Shown in pieces: positions 1 to 10,369 of a DNA stretch of 39,372 nt. A program made the position numbers and the translations under genes. This stretch comes from Perkinsus olseni. Its lineage: Eukaryota > Perkinsozoa > Perkinsida > Perkinsidae. The notes beneath the pieces are model-generated. The model had not been told where the DNA came from, did no database searches, and saw nothing but the letters and a program-made list of their open reading frames with translations. Position 1 is the first letter of the stretch, and each line of letters begins with the position of its first letter. The stretch spans positions 1 to 39,372 of the forward strand of contig JABANP010000490.1 in the NCBI GenBank assembly GCA_013115135.1, written 5' to 3'.

Positions 1-389
1 AAGATGCTGGTGCATCGTTATCGCTGTCCCAATCCCCCGTAGCACACAATGTGTCTCTCCCGGGTGAAGGAAGCCTATGGCTAAGCTTAAGCTGCGAAGA
101 AAGTCTACATTGATCAACTTAAATCAGGCTTTCTAAGGCATTCCCTTGCTATTATCCAGTGTGGTGTTGACTCAATTGGCAAATCACTAGCAAACGGCTT
201 TACACGATCGCCGATCGTCTATCGGAAGCCCAGGAACTGGGGGCCGAATAACCGCGGCACAAGTCAGTGGGGGAGACCTTGCAGGCTGTGTAGCTACGGA
301 AGCTAAGCTTCCAGAGCTATGCGTTTTGCGAAGGAAGATATCCCCCCATTCGAGGCTTGAGGATAAATTATCTTCTTTTGGTAAGATAC
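1..389. other. unresolved non-coding stretch
   Basis: I see no convincing gene, RNA or repeat here. Reading frames are short and lack recognisable motifs. The only boundary is the MITE target duplication starting at 382. Confidence 0.5.
382..389. repeat. 8-bp target site duplication, left of MITE copy 1
   Basis: TAAGATAC, repeated exactly at 699-706 immediately after the element. Confidence 0.93.
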
Positions 390-698
390 CAGGGTGGCCC
401 AGCGGGGAAGAATTCTATTCTTTCTTACCGGGAATTCCGGAAATTCCCGGGAAGAAAGAATGCTTAATATTCCCTGGAAGAATGGTTGAGATTCTTCCCG
501 AGTATTTAGGTGCTTCATTCCAATGGTTTGACCTGAGGAAGCATCGAGTACGGGCGGATATGCGCGCGAAAAAAATATGGGGGGCTTGTTTCAATGGGGA
601 AGAATGCATTCTTTCTTCCCGGCTATATTCCCGGGAATTCCCGGAAATTCCCGGGAATGGGAAGAATGCTCCATTCTTCCCACTTTTGGGCCACGCTG
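390..698 (+). mobile_element. hAT-type MITE, copy 1 (309 bp)
   Basis: The element starts CAGGGTGGCCCA and ends TGGGCCACGCTG, so its ends are imperfect terminal inverted repeats. It is flanked on both sides by the same 8 bp, TAAGATAC (382-389 and 699-706), the target duplication size of hAT transposons. It encodes no transposase. The interior is full of self-complementary GGGAATTCCCGGGAA-type motifs and shares long stretches with 28338-28656 in the opposite orientation, including the outer AGAAT/ATTCTT-rich arms. Open frames across it (about 326-787) are by-products of this composition, not genes. Seen: ends, duplication, second copy. Known: hAT elements use 8-bp duplications and CAG-type ends. 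Inferred: non-autonomous hAT family. Confidence 0.93.
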
Positions 699-706
699 TA
701 AGATAC
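699..706. repeat. 8-bp target site duplication, right of MITE copy 1
   Basis: TAAGATAC, identical to 382-389. Confidence 0.93.
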
Positions 707-1670
707 CCTTCCCTACACTATTGCAGTTGCTGTTCCGTACTACAGTACTACGGAATACGTAGGAGTTCGCTACTCGTTCCCCTCTGATTGGACTTCAGCA
801 ACTTAGCTCTGATGCGAACGAGTGCACTATAACTCAGTACCGTGTGGCTATTTGGAGACGGGGCTCAAAGCAAGGTAAATTCGGACTCGAGAGAAGCTTA
901 GTGATAATGTGCACCACAGCTTACTAAGCTGAGCTCAGTGTAGCACGTATACTCATGAACGCGAGTCACTCGCGGCGAGTGCAAGGCGCAGAATGAGTTG
1001 AGACGGTTATCTGATACTAATCGTACGTAGTAGCAGCAGACTAAGAGCTGAATTGGTACTGAACCAGGCTGTAATTGTTAACTAGCAGAAGCCCGAAAGA
1101 ACGCGCTTGATGTAACATCAAGCGCGTTCTTTCGGGTTCAACTGATGTTACGCTCAATGCAGATGCATCGCATAATTGATGTTTTAACATCAATGATGTT
1201 ACGGCTGTCGATAGTAGTAAGTCAGCAGCCAAGCTTGTGGCGGCAAAGCGGATGCTGATGACGAAGAGGCTTAGCTATTGTTTCACAGCATTGACTGTGG
1301 GATCTGAGTTCGCAGCAGAATACAGTCGGTTGCTACAATTTGCAGTTTGCAATTTGTTTGAAACACTGAGAACTCAGAAGCGGCGGAAACCGAGGAAGCA
1401 CGTTAAGAAGGTGCTTATCTAGAGCCAAAGGCTATGTCACAGAGTTAGATAGGAAGATCGAGGAAGAGCCCATTTAGATACAGCTTGAAAATTTAGAATA
1501 GCGGAGTTCCTCGCTAGTGAGTAACACATGAGAGTTATGTACAGGATCTTAAACTTTACCGAAGATAAAGTGACCTGGCAGTACTACTACTGCCGCAGTA
1601 GTCAGTGACTACTGGTCATGCTGCGTGACTACTAGCCACTGGTGAATCTAACAGAAAACGATAGGAGGGG
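707..1670. other. non-coding stretch with palindromes
   Basis: No supported gene. It contains the 45-bp palindrome at 1092-1136, a forward-reverse-forward structure at 1175-1200 (ATTGATGTT, TT, AACATCAAT, GATGTT) and a 7-1-7-6 palindromic insertion at 1598-1618 with one mismatch. Short frames here contain no recognisable domain. Confidence 0.5.
1092..1136. repeat. 45-bp perfect palindrome, 22-bp arms, 1-nt centre
   Basis: Arm 1092-1113 begins CCCGAAAGAACGCGC. The centre is A at 1114, and 1115-1136 is the exact reverse complement of the first arm. A hairpin of this perfection with a one-base loop is unlikely as an RNA structure but could form a cruciform. It lies in no gene I can support. Confidence 0.95.
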
Positions 1671-2459
1671 CTATGGTCTGCCGTTGCGTAGGAGTGGGGT
1701 TGTGGTCGGACTATGCACCAAGTTGACACCCAAGTAGCTATCAAGCACGAAGGTGATAACATCCGCTACGGGGTCGTAGCCCAAGTTCATGTAGAAGAAG
1801 TCTCTGGCGAGACCAGGAAATCTTCCATGGAGACGAAATAAGTCCGATTCGGAAAGCTCTACGCGGACCATGCTTGAGCTTAGCATGAGGAAAGCCGGGT
1901 CAAGCAGCGAACTGTAATCTCTCTCACCAAACCTGATGTGATAATGGACGCGATCTCTCCCACCAACTTGCTTGAACTCCATCGTCATAGACAAGCCTCC
2001 ATCCTGAACCCTGTATACACCGGAAGGTTTAGTAACATCAGTGACCGGCCCGGCGTCCTCTGCTGGGTCGCTCTCGTGAAGGACCTCGAAAGCATCCCCA
2101 GAGGCCACCATAGTCACGCGATTCTTCACGGGGTCGTAGCCGAACACGGTATAGCCCTCACGCGAGAACTGTCCGGGATGATATTGCTCCCAGTATTGCT
2201 GTTGCTGCTCGTCAACAGTGACACGTATCAGAGAACTGCTGATCATAGCAATTGAGTAGGAGTTGTAAGTCTTCGAGTCAAGCATAGGACTGCGGATATT
2301 GTACTTAACCCTGTCGTTCTCGAGGAACTCGAGCTCAGCGCTGATAGACGCGGTTGTGTAGTTCCTCGGAGTATACAGACCCAGAGGCTTCGCGACGTCG
2401 GCGGTGACAACCCCAGAGAGAAGGAACAGGAAAGATGAAGCCGAAGTGAAGCTGACCAT
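1671..2459 (-). CDS. secreted protein with internal domain duplication (262 aa)
   Basis: Intronless frame of 262 residues. Residues 1-20 (MVSFTSASSFLFLLSGVV...) form a typical signal peptide with cleavage likely near TADV. The mature part is two copies of one domain of about 105 residues. Copy 1 (about 23-128) starts VAKPLGLYTPRNY and ends near FGYDPVKNRVTMVASGDAF. Copy 2 (about 139-250) starts VTKPSGVYRVQDGG and ends near LGYDPVADVITFVLDSYLG. Both share K-P-x-G-x-Y, an E-F/L-E-F stretch, a V-x-Y-x-I-R strand, ISSS/LSSS-hydrophobic and GYDPV. There are no cysteines in the mature part, so a beta-rich secreted or surface protein is likely. The family resembles Perkinsus-type secreted proteins but I cannot name a function. 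The start is the only Met before the signal peptide. Confidence 0.85.
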   Translation of the reverse strand: MVSFTSASSFLFLLSGVVTADVAKPLGLYTPRNYTTASISAELEFLENDRVKYNIRSPMLDSKTYNSYSIAMISSSLIRVTVDEQQQQYWEQYHPGQFSREGYTVFGYDPVKNRVTMVASGDAFEVLHESDPAEDAGPVTDVTKPSGVYRVQDGGLSMTMEFKQVGGRDRVHYHIRFGERDYSSLLDPAFLMLSSSMVRVELSESDLFRLHGRFPGLARDFFYMNLGYDPVADVITFVLDSYLGVNLVHSPTTTPLLRNGRP

Positions 2460-5074
2460 TGTTAATCAGAAACTGAAAATGCCCAATCGCCATGCTTTTC
2501 AGCACAAGCGTGTGCGCAATTCACTTCGAATATGTGTAGATGTGTCGCCCGCACAATAGTGGAGCACATCATGAGCAACCCGACATTAGTAGCCGATGTG
2601 AGGCAAAGAGAAGATAATCTCTCGAGTTCGGCCTGTTTTGCGCTACAGCACTATCGATCGCGTCACATTGTGAAGGCCAACTCGCACGCGTGAACATGCG
2701 CCACTCGTCACGTAAATGAGACGATATCACAACCCTTTCTGGGGGTCATGAAATAACGAAGATGGTGGAAGATGGTTGGTACATAGAACACGAAGACCAT
2801 AGAACATTAAACACAGAAGATACAGCGTCCACAGAGGTAACCTAGGACATATACGAAGGGCGCACAAGGAGACAGAAAAAGAGACAATATGGCGTTACAC
2901 CGGGCAGCGAGGCTCGCAAAAGGGACATCTAGGGCCCGAACACTCTCAGGGTCGCAGATCAACACTCAAGCTGACACACGTTGTTCACTGAAATGTTGAT
3001 CAGGACCGTTCCCTATGCCGTCGACGACAGCCTGTCGTTCGTTATATAACGGAGAAGTCCTGCTCACACATGGTTCATTTTTCGGCTATCGCTACGACGT
3101 GCATGCGTACGCGAAAAGGATTGTCTATGGAACCTCGTCCCTCCTCGCATCCGAAACTCCCGTGATGCGGAGATTCAACCATCGAGCTTGGAAATTTGAA
3201 CGGTGAGTGGCCCTGCTCTGACCTGTTCAACCTTCGTCAGCGTCAGAGCCAGCAGACAGGCACTGCCTGGCAGGCAGTAGCCTGCGTCTGCAACCAACTA
3301 GTTGTTGGGGGTCACCGCGGTTCAGTAGGACACGACTCCATACCCGGTCTAGGTGTGCCGTGACTTATTCCCTGCACCCGGAATCAAGGATAATGAGTAA
3401 TCTAGGGCGATTGTCGGCAGGGCCATTCACGAGGTTTGGGATCGCTCGGCACGATTTGAGAATAAATTCCCTATATTCTTCCTTTATTTTCTATATTTCC
3501 CCTTTTTCCCTATTTATTTCAATTCGAGAGAAAAGGTCGGACTTTCCGCGGGCCAACGACCCTGCGTTCGAAGAGAGGCTCTCTTAGGGAGCTTCAAGGC
3601 CGGAAGTCATGGCTATGAAAAGGGGCCGTGGAAGCTCAACTCAATACAGATTGTGTATCACAGTGTCGCAACTCATTTTTCTCATCTATGAACTACAGGC
3701 TATAATCAATGATCATTGATCATGCATGATGCATCGCTGACGAAGCGCTCTTTTATCCTCGACAGTTTGAGCGAGGCAGACAAGAAAGTCAACTGCAACG
3801 CAAGGTCCCCACGATATCAGTCCTGTGTACCGTATACGGATGAACATGCACAGATAGAGGTGGGCGGCAGTACAGGTACGGTCTAGGACGGAGTACGGTA
3901 CGGGTACGAGTACGGCTCCGTACCCGTACTACCCATCGCAGCGGTTTCCAAGTACCGTACTAGTACGCCGTACTTGAAGTACGGCGTAATTTAATACACG
4001 AACGCGTTATTTAATATATCTAATACATACTAGTTCTCCGTACCTGTACTAGGTTGACAGTTTGAAACGTACTCCGTTCTTTTCTCAGATCCAGTACGGT
4101 TGCCTAGCTCTATGCACAGAGCGCATACCATATTGCGCGCCACGAAATTGAGGTCGGATATGTTCAAGTTGGATTTTAGTCTTCGATCTGAGGTTCGTTT
4201 TTTTTAATATCTCCCCAGGATCCTGTCACACTAATTCGAACTTGTGTTTTTTCAAATTTTTCGGAAACGGAGTTGTACTTTTTCAGTTCGATCTTGAAAA
4301 TTCCACTTTGAAATAAAGCGTTTGAAAATGAAGTCTCCTCATTTCAAATTTCGAAAAGAGTATTTAATAGGTCCCATCTTATTAACTTGAGGTGAAAATG
4401 GCGTAGAGCATGAAACGGTGAAAAGTGCGTTAGCACTACTAACTCAGCAGGTAAAGCCAACCGCGGACTCCCGTCTGATCGATTTACCTAAAAATTCCTT
4501 GGACTCCATCTTGCGTACTTGCCGTAGCTCAACGATGGCGGCGCCGTGACGGCGTCGCTGCGTCACAATTGCGCAGACAGAGTCAGGGACTGAATTTAAA
4601 TCGCTCCCGAGACCCAAAAACCGCATTTGGAAGCCTCGCCTTCAACGTTAACGACCGTCCTGTGAAGATTAGGATTGCTCCTCGGGTGATTTTGTATTCG
4701 ATTGTATTCTATCATTTCATTTGTTTTTCACAAATTCCGCTCTCTTGTCGAATTTCATCGCTTCATTTTTCATGTCCGATATTTCTGAAATTTCCTCTAG
4801 CACAGATATCAGGAATTTCAACTTTCGAAAACCCTGATTTGGCGCGAATCCGAATCCCATTCCGGGCTGTTTTTTGAGGAACAAGTCTTCGAGGAGACAG
4901 TCTCTTCCGTTCGGGACTCGGTTCGGGCATGTTGGTCGGTGATCACCCAATTGTCACCGACGTCTGGTGCTCCTGTATTGAAAACTCAAGCGAACACTGA
5001 AATAAGAAAAATCATATCATCTGATGAGCTCCATCGTCGGCCCGGAGAGGAAGTTAGGCAAGCCCAGCAACAAC
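2460..5074. other. intergenic region, no supported gene
   Basis: Upstream of the minus-strand secreted gene. Open frames (for example 3015-3206, 3360-3587, 4569-4877) are short, carry no domain and look like chance frames. The stretch includes a GTAC-rich tract (3830-4100), an imperfect odd-centred palindrome at 3266-3282 (ACTGCCTG, G, CAGGCAGT) and a T/A-rich segment at 4200-4360. Confidence 0.45.
3830..4100. repeat. GTAC-rich low-complexity tract
   Basis: The tetramer GTAC and the variants GTACGG/CCGTAC recur more than a dozen times, in forward and inverted order (for example GAGTACGGTACGGGTACGAG followed by CTCCGTACCCGTAC). Because GTAC is self-complementary, the tract can fold in many registers. 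No coding signal was seen. Confidence 0.75.
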
Positions 5075-5827
5075 TTAGCGAATGAGTACACCAGTGGCGA
5101 TGGACTCAAAGGACTCGAAGGGTCCTGTCCCAGCAAAGTTGCCCTTAACCCTTTGGTATATTTGATATCTCCAGCCTACAATCCATTCTTCTTTCTCTTC
5201 GAACCATTCTTTCGTCACCTGCACTGATTGCGCGGTGAACAACCTCACTTTGCCAGAGTGGCTCGTGGCCGAGGCGTCGGAGTGGAGGATCAACTGCCCG
5301 GTGTTAGCCCAACCTCTCACATTGTATTTCCCGTTGCTAGCCTTCTCTCCATTGGGTAGGCAAACGTAAACCCTTGATGGGATCTCGATATTGGATATGC
5401 CTCCGAATCTTCCCTCATAGTCGATATCTCTGCCACCGGGATTCCACCAAGCGTACACGCCTTCCTCTTCAGCATCTAGGTTGAGCGTACCACTGATATT
5501 CAGTGAAACAACCTCAATCGACGTACCCTCCGGGCCATCAGCCAACGTGTTGAACTGCAGCTTCAAATCGCCGTTGCGTCCAGGCATGTTACTCTCGATT
5601 ATGATCCCAGTGCTCTCCTGATGAACTCCATGCGAGTTATAACCCTCCATGTTGTATATACAGGCCCCCTTCCGTACACGAATAGAATCACCATGCTTTG
5701 CTGGACCAGGTCCCCCGTTGCAACCCTCGGGATAGTCGGCAGTGACAGACAAAGGTTCGGCATGGACAGTCCGAGTGTCCTTCCCGACACCGCTCATCAC
5801 TAGCTTTACCATGCTAACCACCAACAT
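5075..5827 (-). CDS. secreted protein, unknown function (about 250 aa)
   Basis: The frame is open from 6034, but the best start is the ATG at 5827: it is followed directly by a hydrophobic signal segment (MLVVSMVKLVMSGVG), whereas upstream residues are not signal-like. An ATG at 5869 (MKNDRGYCKG...) would add 14 residues and cannot be excluded. The mature protein is acidic, with NISG as a possible glycosylation site, paired glycines and Trp-rich motifs (YAWWNPGG, WANTGQ, EWFEEKEEWIVGWRY), and only three cysteines (CNGG, GACIYN, YVCLPNG). No membrane segment follows the signal. I do not recognise the family; an extracellular beta-sandwich is a guess. It sits alone on the minus strand. Confidence 0.7.
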   Translation of the reverse strand: MLVVSMVKLVMSGVGKDTRTVHAEPLSVTADYPEGCNGGPGPAKHGDSIRVRKGACIYNMEGYNSHGVHQESTGIIIESNMPGRNGDLKLQFNTLADGPEGTSIEVVSLNISGTLNLDAEEEGVYAWWNPGGRDIDYEGRFGGISNIEIPSRVYVCLPNGEKASNGKYNVRGWANTGQLILHSDASATSHSGKVRLFTAQSVQVTKEWFEEKEEWIVGWRYQIYQRVKGNFAGTGPFESFESIATGVLIR

Positions 5828-5869
5828 GAAGCGGTGCAGCCCTTTACAGTATCCTCTGTCGTTTTTCAT

Positions 5870-7328
5870 CACGCAGCACAAAGATATGATGAATATCGAA
5901 TCCTGGCAGGAATTTGGGTTATCCTGCGTCACTGCACTGCGTGTTCGACCGGGCTGAGCACGCTGCGCCAGACACAGCCTCGCGTGCACTGTGCCGACCT
6001 TAGCGCTACAGACTGCGTTGAAACTTGCTCGCATGGGAGCGCTGGTCGAACCAGCGCGATGTCGTTTCCTTGTGTGGAGGGTTGAAAAATTTTCGCATTA
6101 TTGACTGTGGTTGCACCGTCAATACCAGTGGTATTATACCACCGCAGCTGACTAAAATTACACGTATTCAGCGTGACGCCAACTCGAATTCGGAGCATGG
6201 CGCGTACAGCGCTACATTAAGCTAGAACTTTCGTTAGTTCAGCTTACGCAAAAGAGTGCCACCTTCGACTACTTCCCCTCGAGTCCAGCTTGAAGTTGAA
6301 GCTAGGAGCTGCCAGCTTCTACCGTCCTCTGGTCCATAGCGTGTCTTAGGCCGTCTTCATCAGAAACTGGACTACTGGAGAGGTGAAGCCGGTTCGAAAT
6401 CATATGATCTCATCGGGACCGCGTTCACTGGCTGTCTCTGTCGAAGATTAGCCGACCTGTTGAATCGATAGCGCTGAGTTAGTAGCGCGACATACGTACG
6501 AGCTTCCTTTACAGCAGAGTGTTCGATATGCCCGGGCATTTGACTAAATTCCCGAAATGGAAAATTACCGAAAAATACTTGGGAATTTTCCCGAAAAATA
6601 CTCCAACTAACAAAATTCGCTCGCCCGTTCGGGCGAGTGCTCTTTCCTCATCGGCCAGGCTGATTCAACCCGTACCATCTGGGGCGACATGAAGTCACGT
6701 CGCAGGGTCATCGCTGGGTACCTGCACTCTGCGGAAGTAGCTTCTAGCGTCTAGGGGAGCCATGAAAACAAAGCTGTGAATAGACGGGCAATGTTGCGCA
6801 TTGCGCAGAAGAGCAATCGATTATGCGGGCGCGCACATGACTCGCCGCGCTGTTGAGCAATGAGTGTTTGATGTGACCCTTATAGACGCAAGCCATCGTA
6901 CATAGTCGTAAGACCCAGTAGATCCTCACAGTAAGAGTTTCAAAAATCTCTGAATCATATTGAGCTAACGATGAGTCTTCTTCCTACTATTCTTCATATG
7001 TTCATGCGTGCTACTAGCAATGAAAGCATTGCAAGTTTTCAAGTTTTGGCAAGGAGTTGCAACAGCGCAACCATGGTTCGCGTTGCAAACCGACTCTCCC
7101 GGTTCTTCGAACAGTCGAATATTGAATTGATCTTTCTTAACCGTGAACGAACCGAATCACTTAACGTTGGTAGAAACCGAAATCCGTCCAGTTCGCCAAT
7201 ATAACCGAAATATACCTAAAAAGAGCATTTTTCCACTATTTTTCGACCCCAAAAAACAGATGGAAATTTTTCGGAAAATTTCCGTGCCCGGAAATTTCCA
7301 TGTGCCCGTTCAATCACTCTGCCTATCA
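5870..7328. other. intergenic region, no supported gene
   Basis: No domain was recognised. Two patches rich in CCCGAAAAATAC and GGAAATTTTT-like words (6535-6610 and 7200-7310) look like decayed repeats. CTCGCCCG TT CGGGCGAG (about 6619-6636) is a short inverted repeat. Confidence 0.45.
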
Positions 7329-8110
7329 TATCGATGCAGATGAGTCAAAGTACTTCACCAAAACGTAAAGATGACCATCTGACGGACGCACGATCCTTCC
7401 TCAGCTCATTTTCAGCCTGGTCAAATCCTGCCTCTAAAAGGTACTTGGCGGGCCGTGGACAGAACTATATGAACCAGACTGGTTCAACCAGTGAATTAAA
7501 ACGAATTCCCGCATGGTAGCTGAAATCTCACAGCTGCAGCGCCAACCCCGAGTAGCTCATTGACTTTATTTCATAACATAACTTCCCAGCTAAAGATAAC
7601 CCATCATTGATGTTATAAGTGAATCACTCGATCTGATCGACACAAAGTTGTTGTGATTTTGTTGTGTGTCTCTAGTCTCCACGATTGTGTTCTGATATCT
7701 TCTAGCGTCGAGCTAGTGGACTCGGTCCACCACTAATTATTAAGTTGTTGACGTCATTAGAGTTGCTTTGGCTCTACTGTGGTATCTACCTTATCCTCAA
7801 GTTCATCACCTAGAACCTTTGTATACTTTGACGGCAAAGAGTCTTGAGTCTCAATTCCGTCATATCATGCGCATGTCTTGAAGATCGCGCTCGGATGAAT
7901 TATCTTGTGTACCTGATCCGTCCGCAATACTTCGAACAGATCGGTGTAGTACTGGGAAACTCATGCTTGGTGCACTGGAGTTTCACCGGCAAAGCGCGTA
8001 ACTCAAAGCAAGCGATGCGTTGCGTGGCCGTGAAGCTTTGCGACGCGTAGTTCGCCTTATAACGGTGAGAAGACATTTCACACTCGGGTGAAGAAGACTG
8101 ATCAAACTGG
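7329..8110 (+). repeat. block A fragment, copy A1
   Basis: Nearly identical to 11889-12963 except for an about 300-bp segment present only in the second copy, and clearly homologous to 27128-27655. Homology stops sharply at 8110, where the recombinase element begins. It is the downstream, apparently non-coding tail of the block whose front carries the 141-residue secreted gene. It carries a 14-bp palindromic insertion (7478-7491) absent from the paralogue at 12335. Confidence 0.9.
7471..7491. repeat. 7-1-7-6 palindromic insertion
   Basis: GAACCAG, A, CTGGTTC, AACCAG. The paralogue at 12335-12341 reads GAACCAG then TGAATT directly, so 14 bp (7478-7491) are inserted here. Confidence 0.95.
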
Positions 8111-8279
8111 ACTGGGAGAAAGGGACGGTTATGGCACACCTGAACAGGGCATGTGTCACGTGCCTCTGTTGAGGACGACAGGCCAAGGAGCAACGCCAGC
8201 CCGTGACAGGCCAAGGAGTAATGCCAGTCCGTCTGCCATTGCACCGGAGTGCTGGGCGTGCGAATACGCAAGCACCCAA
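8111..8279. repeat. direct repeat of recombinase element, outer copy
   Basis: Starts ACTGGGAGAAAGGGACGG and ends at GCAAGCACCCAA; matches 8686-8826. Confidence 0.9.
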
Positions 8280-8685
8280 ACACTGGACTCGTCCAGCCTG
8301 GGAACCCTTGATGCCGGGGCTACCATGGCTCACCCGCAGACTCGGTTTAGGTTGAGGGTGGGAGGGTTGAATTCCACCCGGGAAGGCGGCGGGCAGGTCA
8401 CGCGGAATGTCGCAGACCCGCTCACGCCGACGTAGCATAGAGAAACTGAGAAGAGAGGCAGTTGGAAGGTGGTCCACGCGCCTCCGCAGGACCACTCCTC
8501 GCGACTGCCATGCACAAATTACCACTCCAGAAATCGGTGATCGTAACGCAGCTAGAACAAGTATCATCATCGGAAACGACTAGCTTAAGTAGTGCAGGAT
8601 TGTGTGACTACGTCCCCTGCCGCGATGGTTTCACCCTCAGTAAAGCCTGCGGCCTTCCTTGCACATGAAACCTCTGACTGCGGGG

Positions 8686-8826
8686 ACTGGGAGAAAGGGA
8701 CGGTTATGGCACACCTGAACAGGGCATGTGTCACGTGCCTCTGTTGAGGACGACAGGCCAAGGAGCAACGCCGGCCCGTCTGCCATTGCACCGGGGTGCT
8801 GGGCGTGCGAACACGCAAGCACCCAA
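8686..8826. repeat. direct repeat of recombinase element, inner copy
   Basis: Matches 8111-8279 apart from the internal duplication in the outer copy. Confidence 0.9.
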
Positions 8827-8932
8827 GTCCCGACCCACTGCCGATCGGCAACTAAGGAGGGAGCGTTCGCAGGCCCTGCACAGAACGGTGATAACCCCCC
8901 ATTCTCCCGACTCAAGAACTCCCGACTGCCGG

Positions 8933-9540
8933 TTAAGAACTCCATACCTTCGAGACTTGAACAGCTATGTGCGGAAGCTCGTCAGTGGCGTCACGTAAAT
9001 AGCTGGTAACTAACGTTTGTGTACCAGACCAACGCCCCAGTAGGGCGATCTCTTCTAGTGGCATGCCACGGCGAAAAGCTATCAGAGCTCCAGACCTTCG
9101 CATGCAATGAGGGGTGCAGCGGGGAAGTTCTCCCATGAGATTGAAGCGAACGTCACGAAGACACGAAGGGAAGGTAGCGGTGATCTCAGCCGGGAATAGC
9201 CTGGCTGTGGGAGAGTAACTGGGAGACTTCGACATCCATTGTCGGAGGTTATGCACCGCACATAAAGCTGAGGCACAGGAAGGTGACAGAGTGGATACGC
9301 CGCTTGGGCACGCCAGGGGGACAATACGACCGACACCGCATTGATCAGTTTTGCTCGCCCTATTGTGTAAATGAAGCGCGGAAGGAGTGAATTCAAGATC
9401 TTTGGTGGTAAGAGCTCCCAATTCGCCAATACGCAGCAGACCGACCGTGCCGACCAAAAACATAGTACTATGGGCCGACGACAGACGCTGGCGAACTGCG
9501 GTCACTTGCTCAATGGTAAGGGTATGCGCTCGTAAAACTT
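8933..9540 (-). pseudogene. tyrosine recombinase catalytic domain, 5'-truncated
   Basis: Open frame ending at 8933. It is open upstream to 9540, where it is cut at a repeat junction, so the native start is missing. Catalytic-domain signatures are in order: LLRIGELGALTTKDL (first Arg box), ASKTDQ (Lys region), HCMRRSGALIAFRRG (H-x-x-R box), LLGRWSG (His/Trp position) and LVTSYLR (Tyr nucleophile candidate). Spacing fits the phage-integrase/YR fold. The frame is uninterrupted over about 200 codons, so the fragment is recent or was recently active. The core-binding domain and any reverse transcriptase are absent. Known: this fold does strand exchange through a 3'-phosphotyrosine. Inferred: DIRS/PAT origin, from the flanking direct repeats. 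Confidence 0.8.
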
Positions 9541-9960
9541 GAGAAAGCGAACACCATCGCAGTCAAGCTACATGGTGGAGTCGTGACTCTTAACAGCGGC
9601 ACCTGTCCCTAACACTTTAACAGCTCTGAAGACGAGTGGCCGTAACTCGATCAAAATCCCTCCTGTGCCGAGCTGGGTATCACTTGCTGCTCACAACTTG
9701 GTGGAAACTTACGATTTATTCGATTTTTTTAGAGAGAGCCCAAGGAGCTTCATATCGCCGTGAATATAAGATGCCTCGGGATGTAGTCAGTCCTGACCGT
9801 GACGGCTCATCATGAAACCGCCCGCAATTCCATCGCGGCGGATCAGTTACACAAGATAATTCATTGCCAATTCCAACCTCGAGAACCCTTCGAACACATT
9901 GGCTTGATCCACTGGAGTTTCACCGGTAAAACGTGTAAAAAAGTTTTGCGCATAAAACAA
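9541..9960 (+). pseudogene. 5'-truncated block A with tail of the 141-aa secreted gene
   Basis: 9541-9612 encodes the last 23 codons of the secreted family (EKANTIAVKLHGGVV...) ending at TAA, identical in protein to the copy at 26199. The conserved downstream region then matches 26625-26825 up to 9815, and 9815-9960 jumps to sequence like 27420-27560, so an internal segment is deleted. The left junction coincides with the cut end of the recombinase frame. It has no start and no signal peptide and is non-functional as a gene. It is useful as a third comparison copy: at 9631-9646 it reads GACGAGTGGCCGTAAC with no palindromic insertion. Confidence 0.9.
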
Positions 9961-10369
9961 AGGACACGAAAGGCCTAAGTTATTCAAGCTCAGCAAATCG
10001 ATTAGACGAACTTAATCCTAACTTAGGATTTCCAAGCGTAGGCAATTATACAGGGAGACAGTCCCAAGGGAACGCAAGCCCCAATCCACGGGAAACTCCA
10101 GCTTCCGGACGAAGCTGAGGAAGTCCCATCGAAGAGCAAAAGTAGTCCAAGCGAGCTCCATACACAACGTAGTGGCGTACACAAGCTCGAGACGAGACGT
10201 GCCAGCGAACATTGTGAGAGTCCTCCAGGAACAAATTTCGTAGCGCGCGACACACTGGAGGCGCAGCGAGTCCGCACGACAACCACCGAATGCTGTTGGC
10301 GACCCAACGCAGCACATTCATACGCGGTAACCGACAATGTCAGGCCAACATTGGCATATTTTCAGCATG
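9961..10369. other. unresolved stretch beside integrase relic
   Basis: Open in several frames on both strands but with no motif I can name. It may be the upstream part of the retroelement relic that follows, since similarity runs up to its edge without a recognisable end. Confidence 0.35.

Larger units (their letters stand above)
8111..9540 (-). mobile_element. truncated tyrosine-recombinase element (DIRS/PAT- or Crypton-like)
   Basis: The recombinase frame (8933-9540) is followed on its 3' side by two direct copies of a roughly 140-170-bp sequence, 8111-8279 and 8686-8826, separated by about 400 bp. Both edges are clean: block A homology ends at 8110 and different block A homology begins at 9541. 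An integrase-type gene followed by split direct repeats is what the 3' end of a PAT-like YR retrotransposon looks like. The reverse transcriptase half is missing, so a Crypton-type element remains possible. The 8111-8279 copy also has an internal duplication of about 32 bp (GACAGGCCAAGGAG repeated). Confidence 0.65.

Noticed and set aside
326..787. Frames of up to 153 codons across the first MITE
   Set aside because: They follow the element's palindromic GGGAATTCCC composition, appear on both strands and are matched by equally long frames in the inverted second copy. They start or end outside the element.
10018..10337. Minus-strand frames of about 100 codons in three registers
   Set aside because: Three overlapping open frames with no motif indicate composition, not coding.
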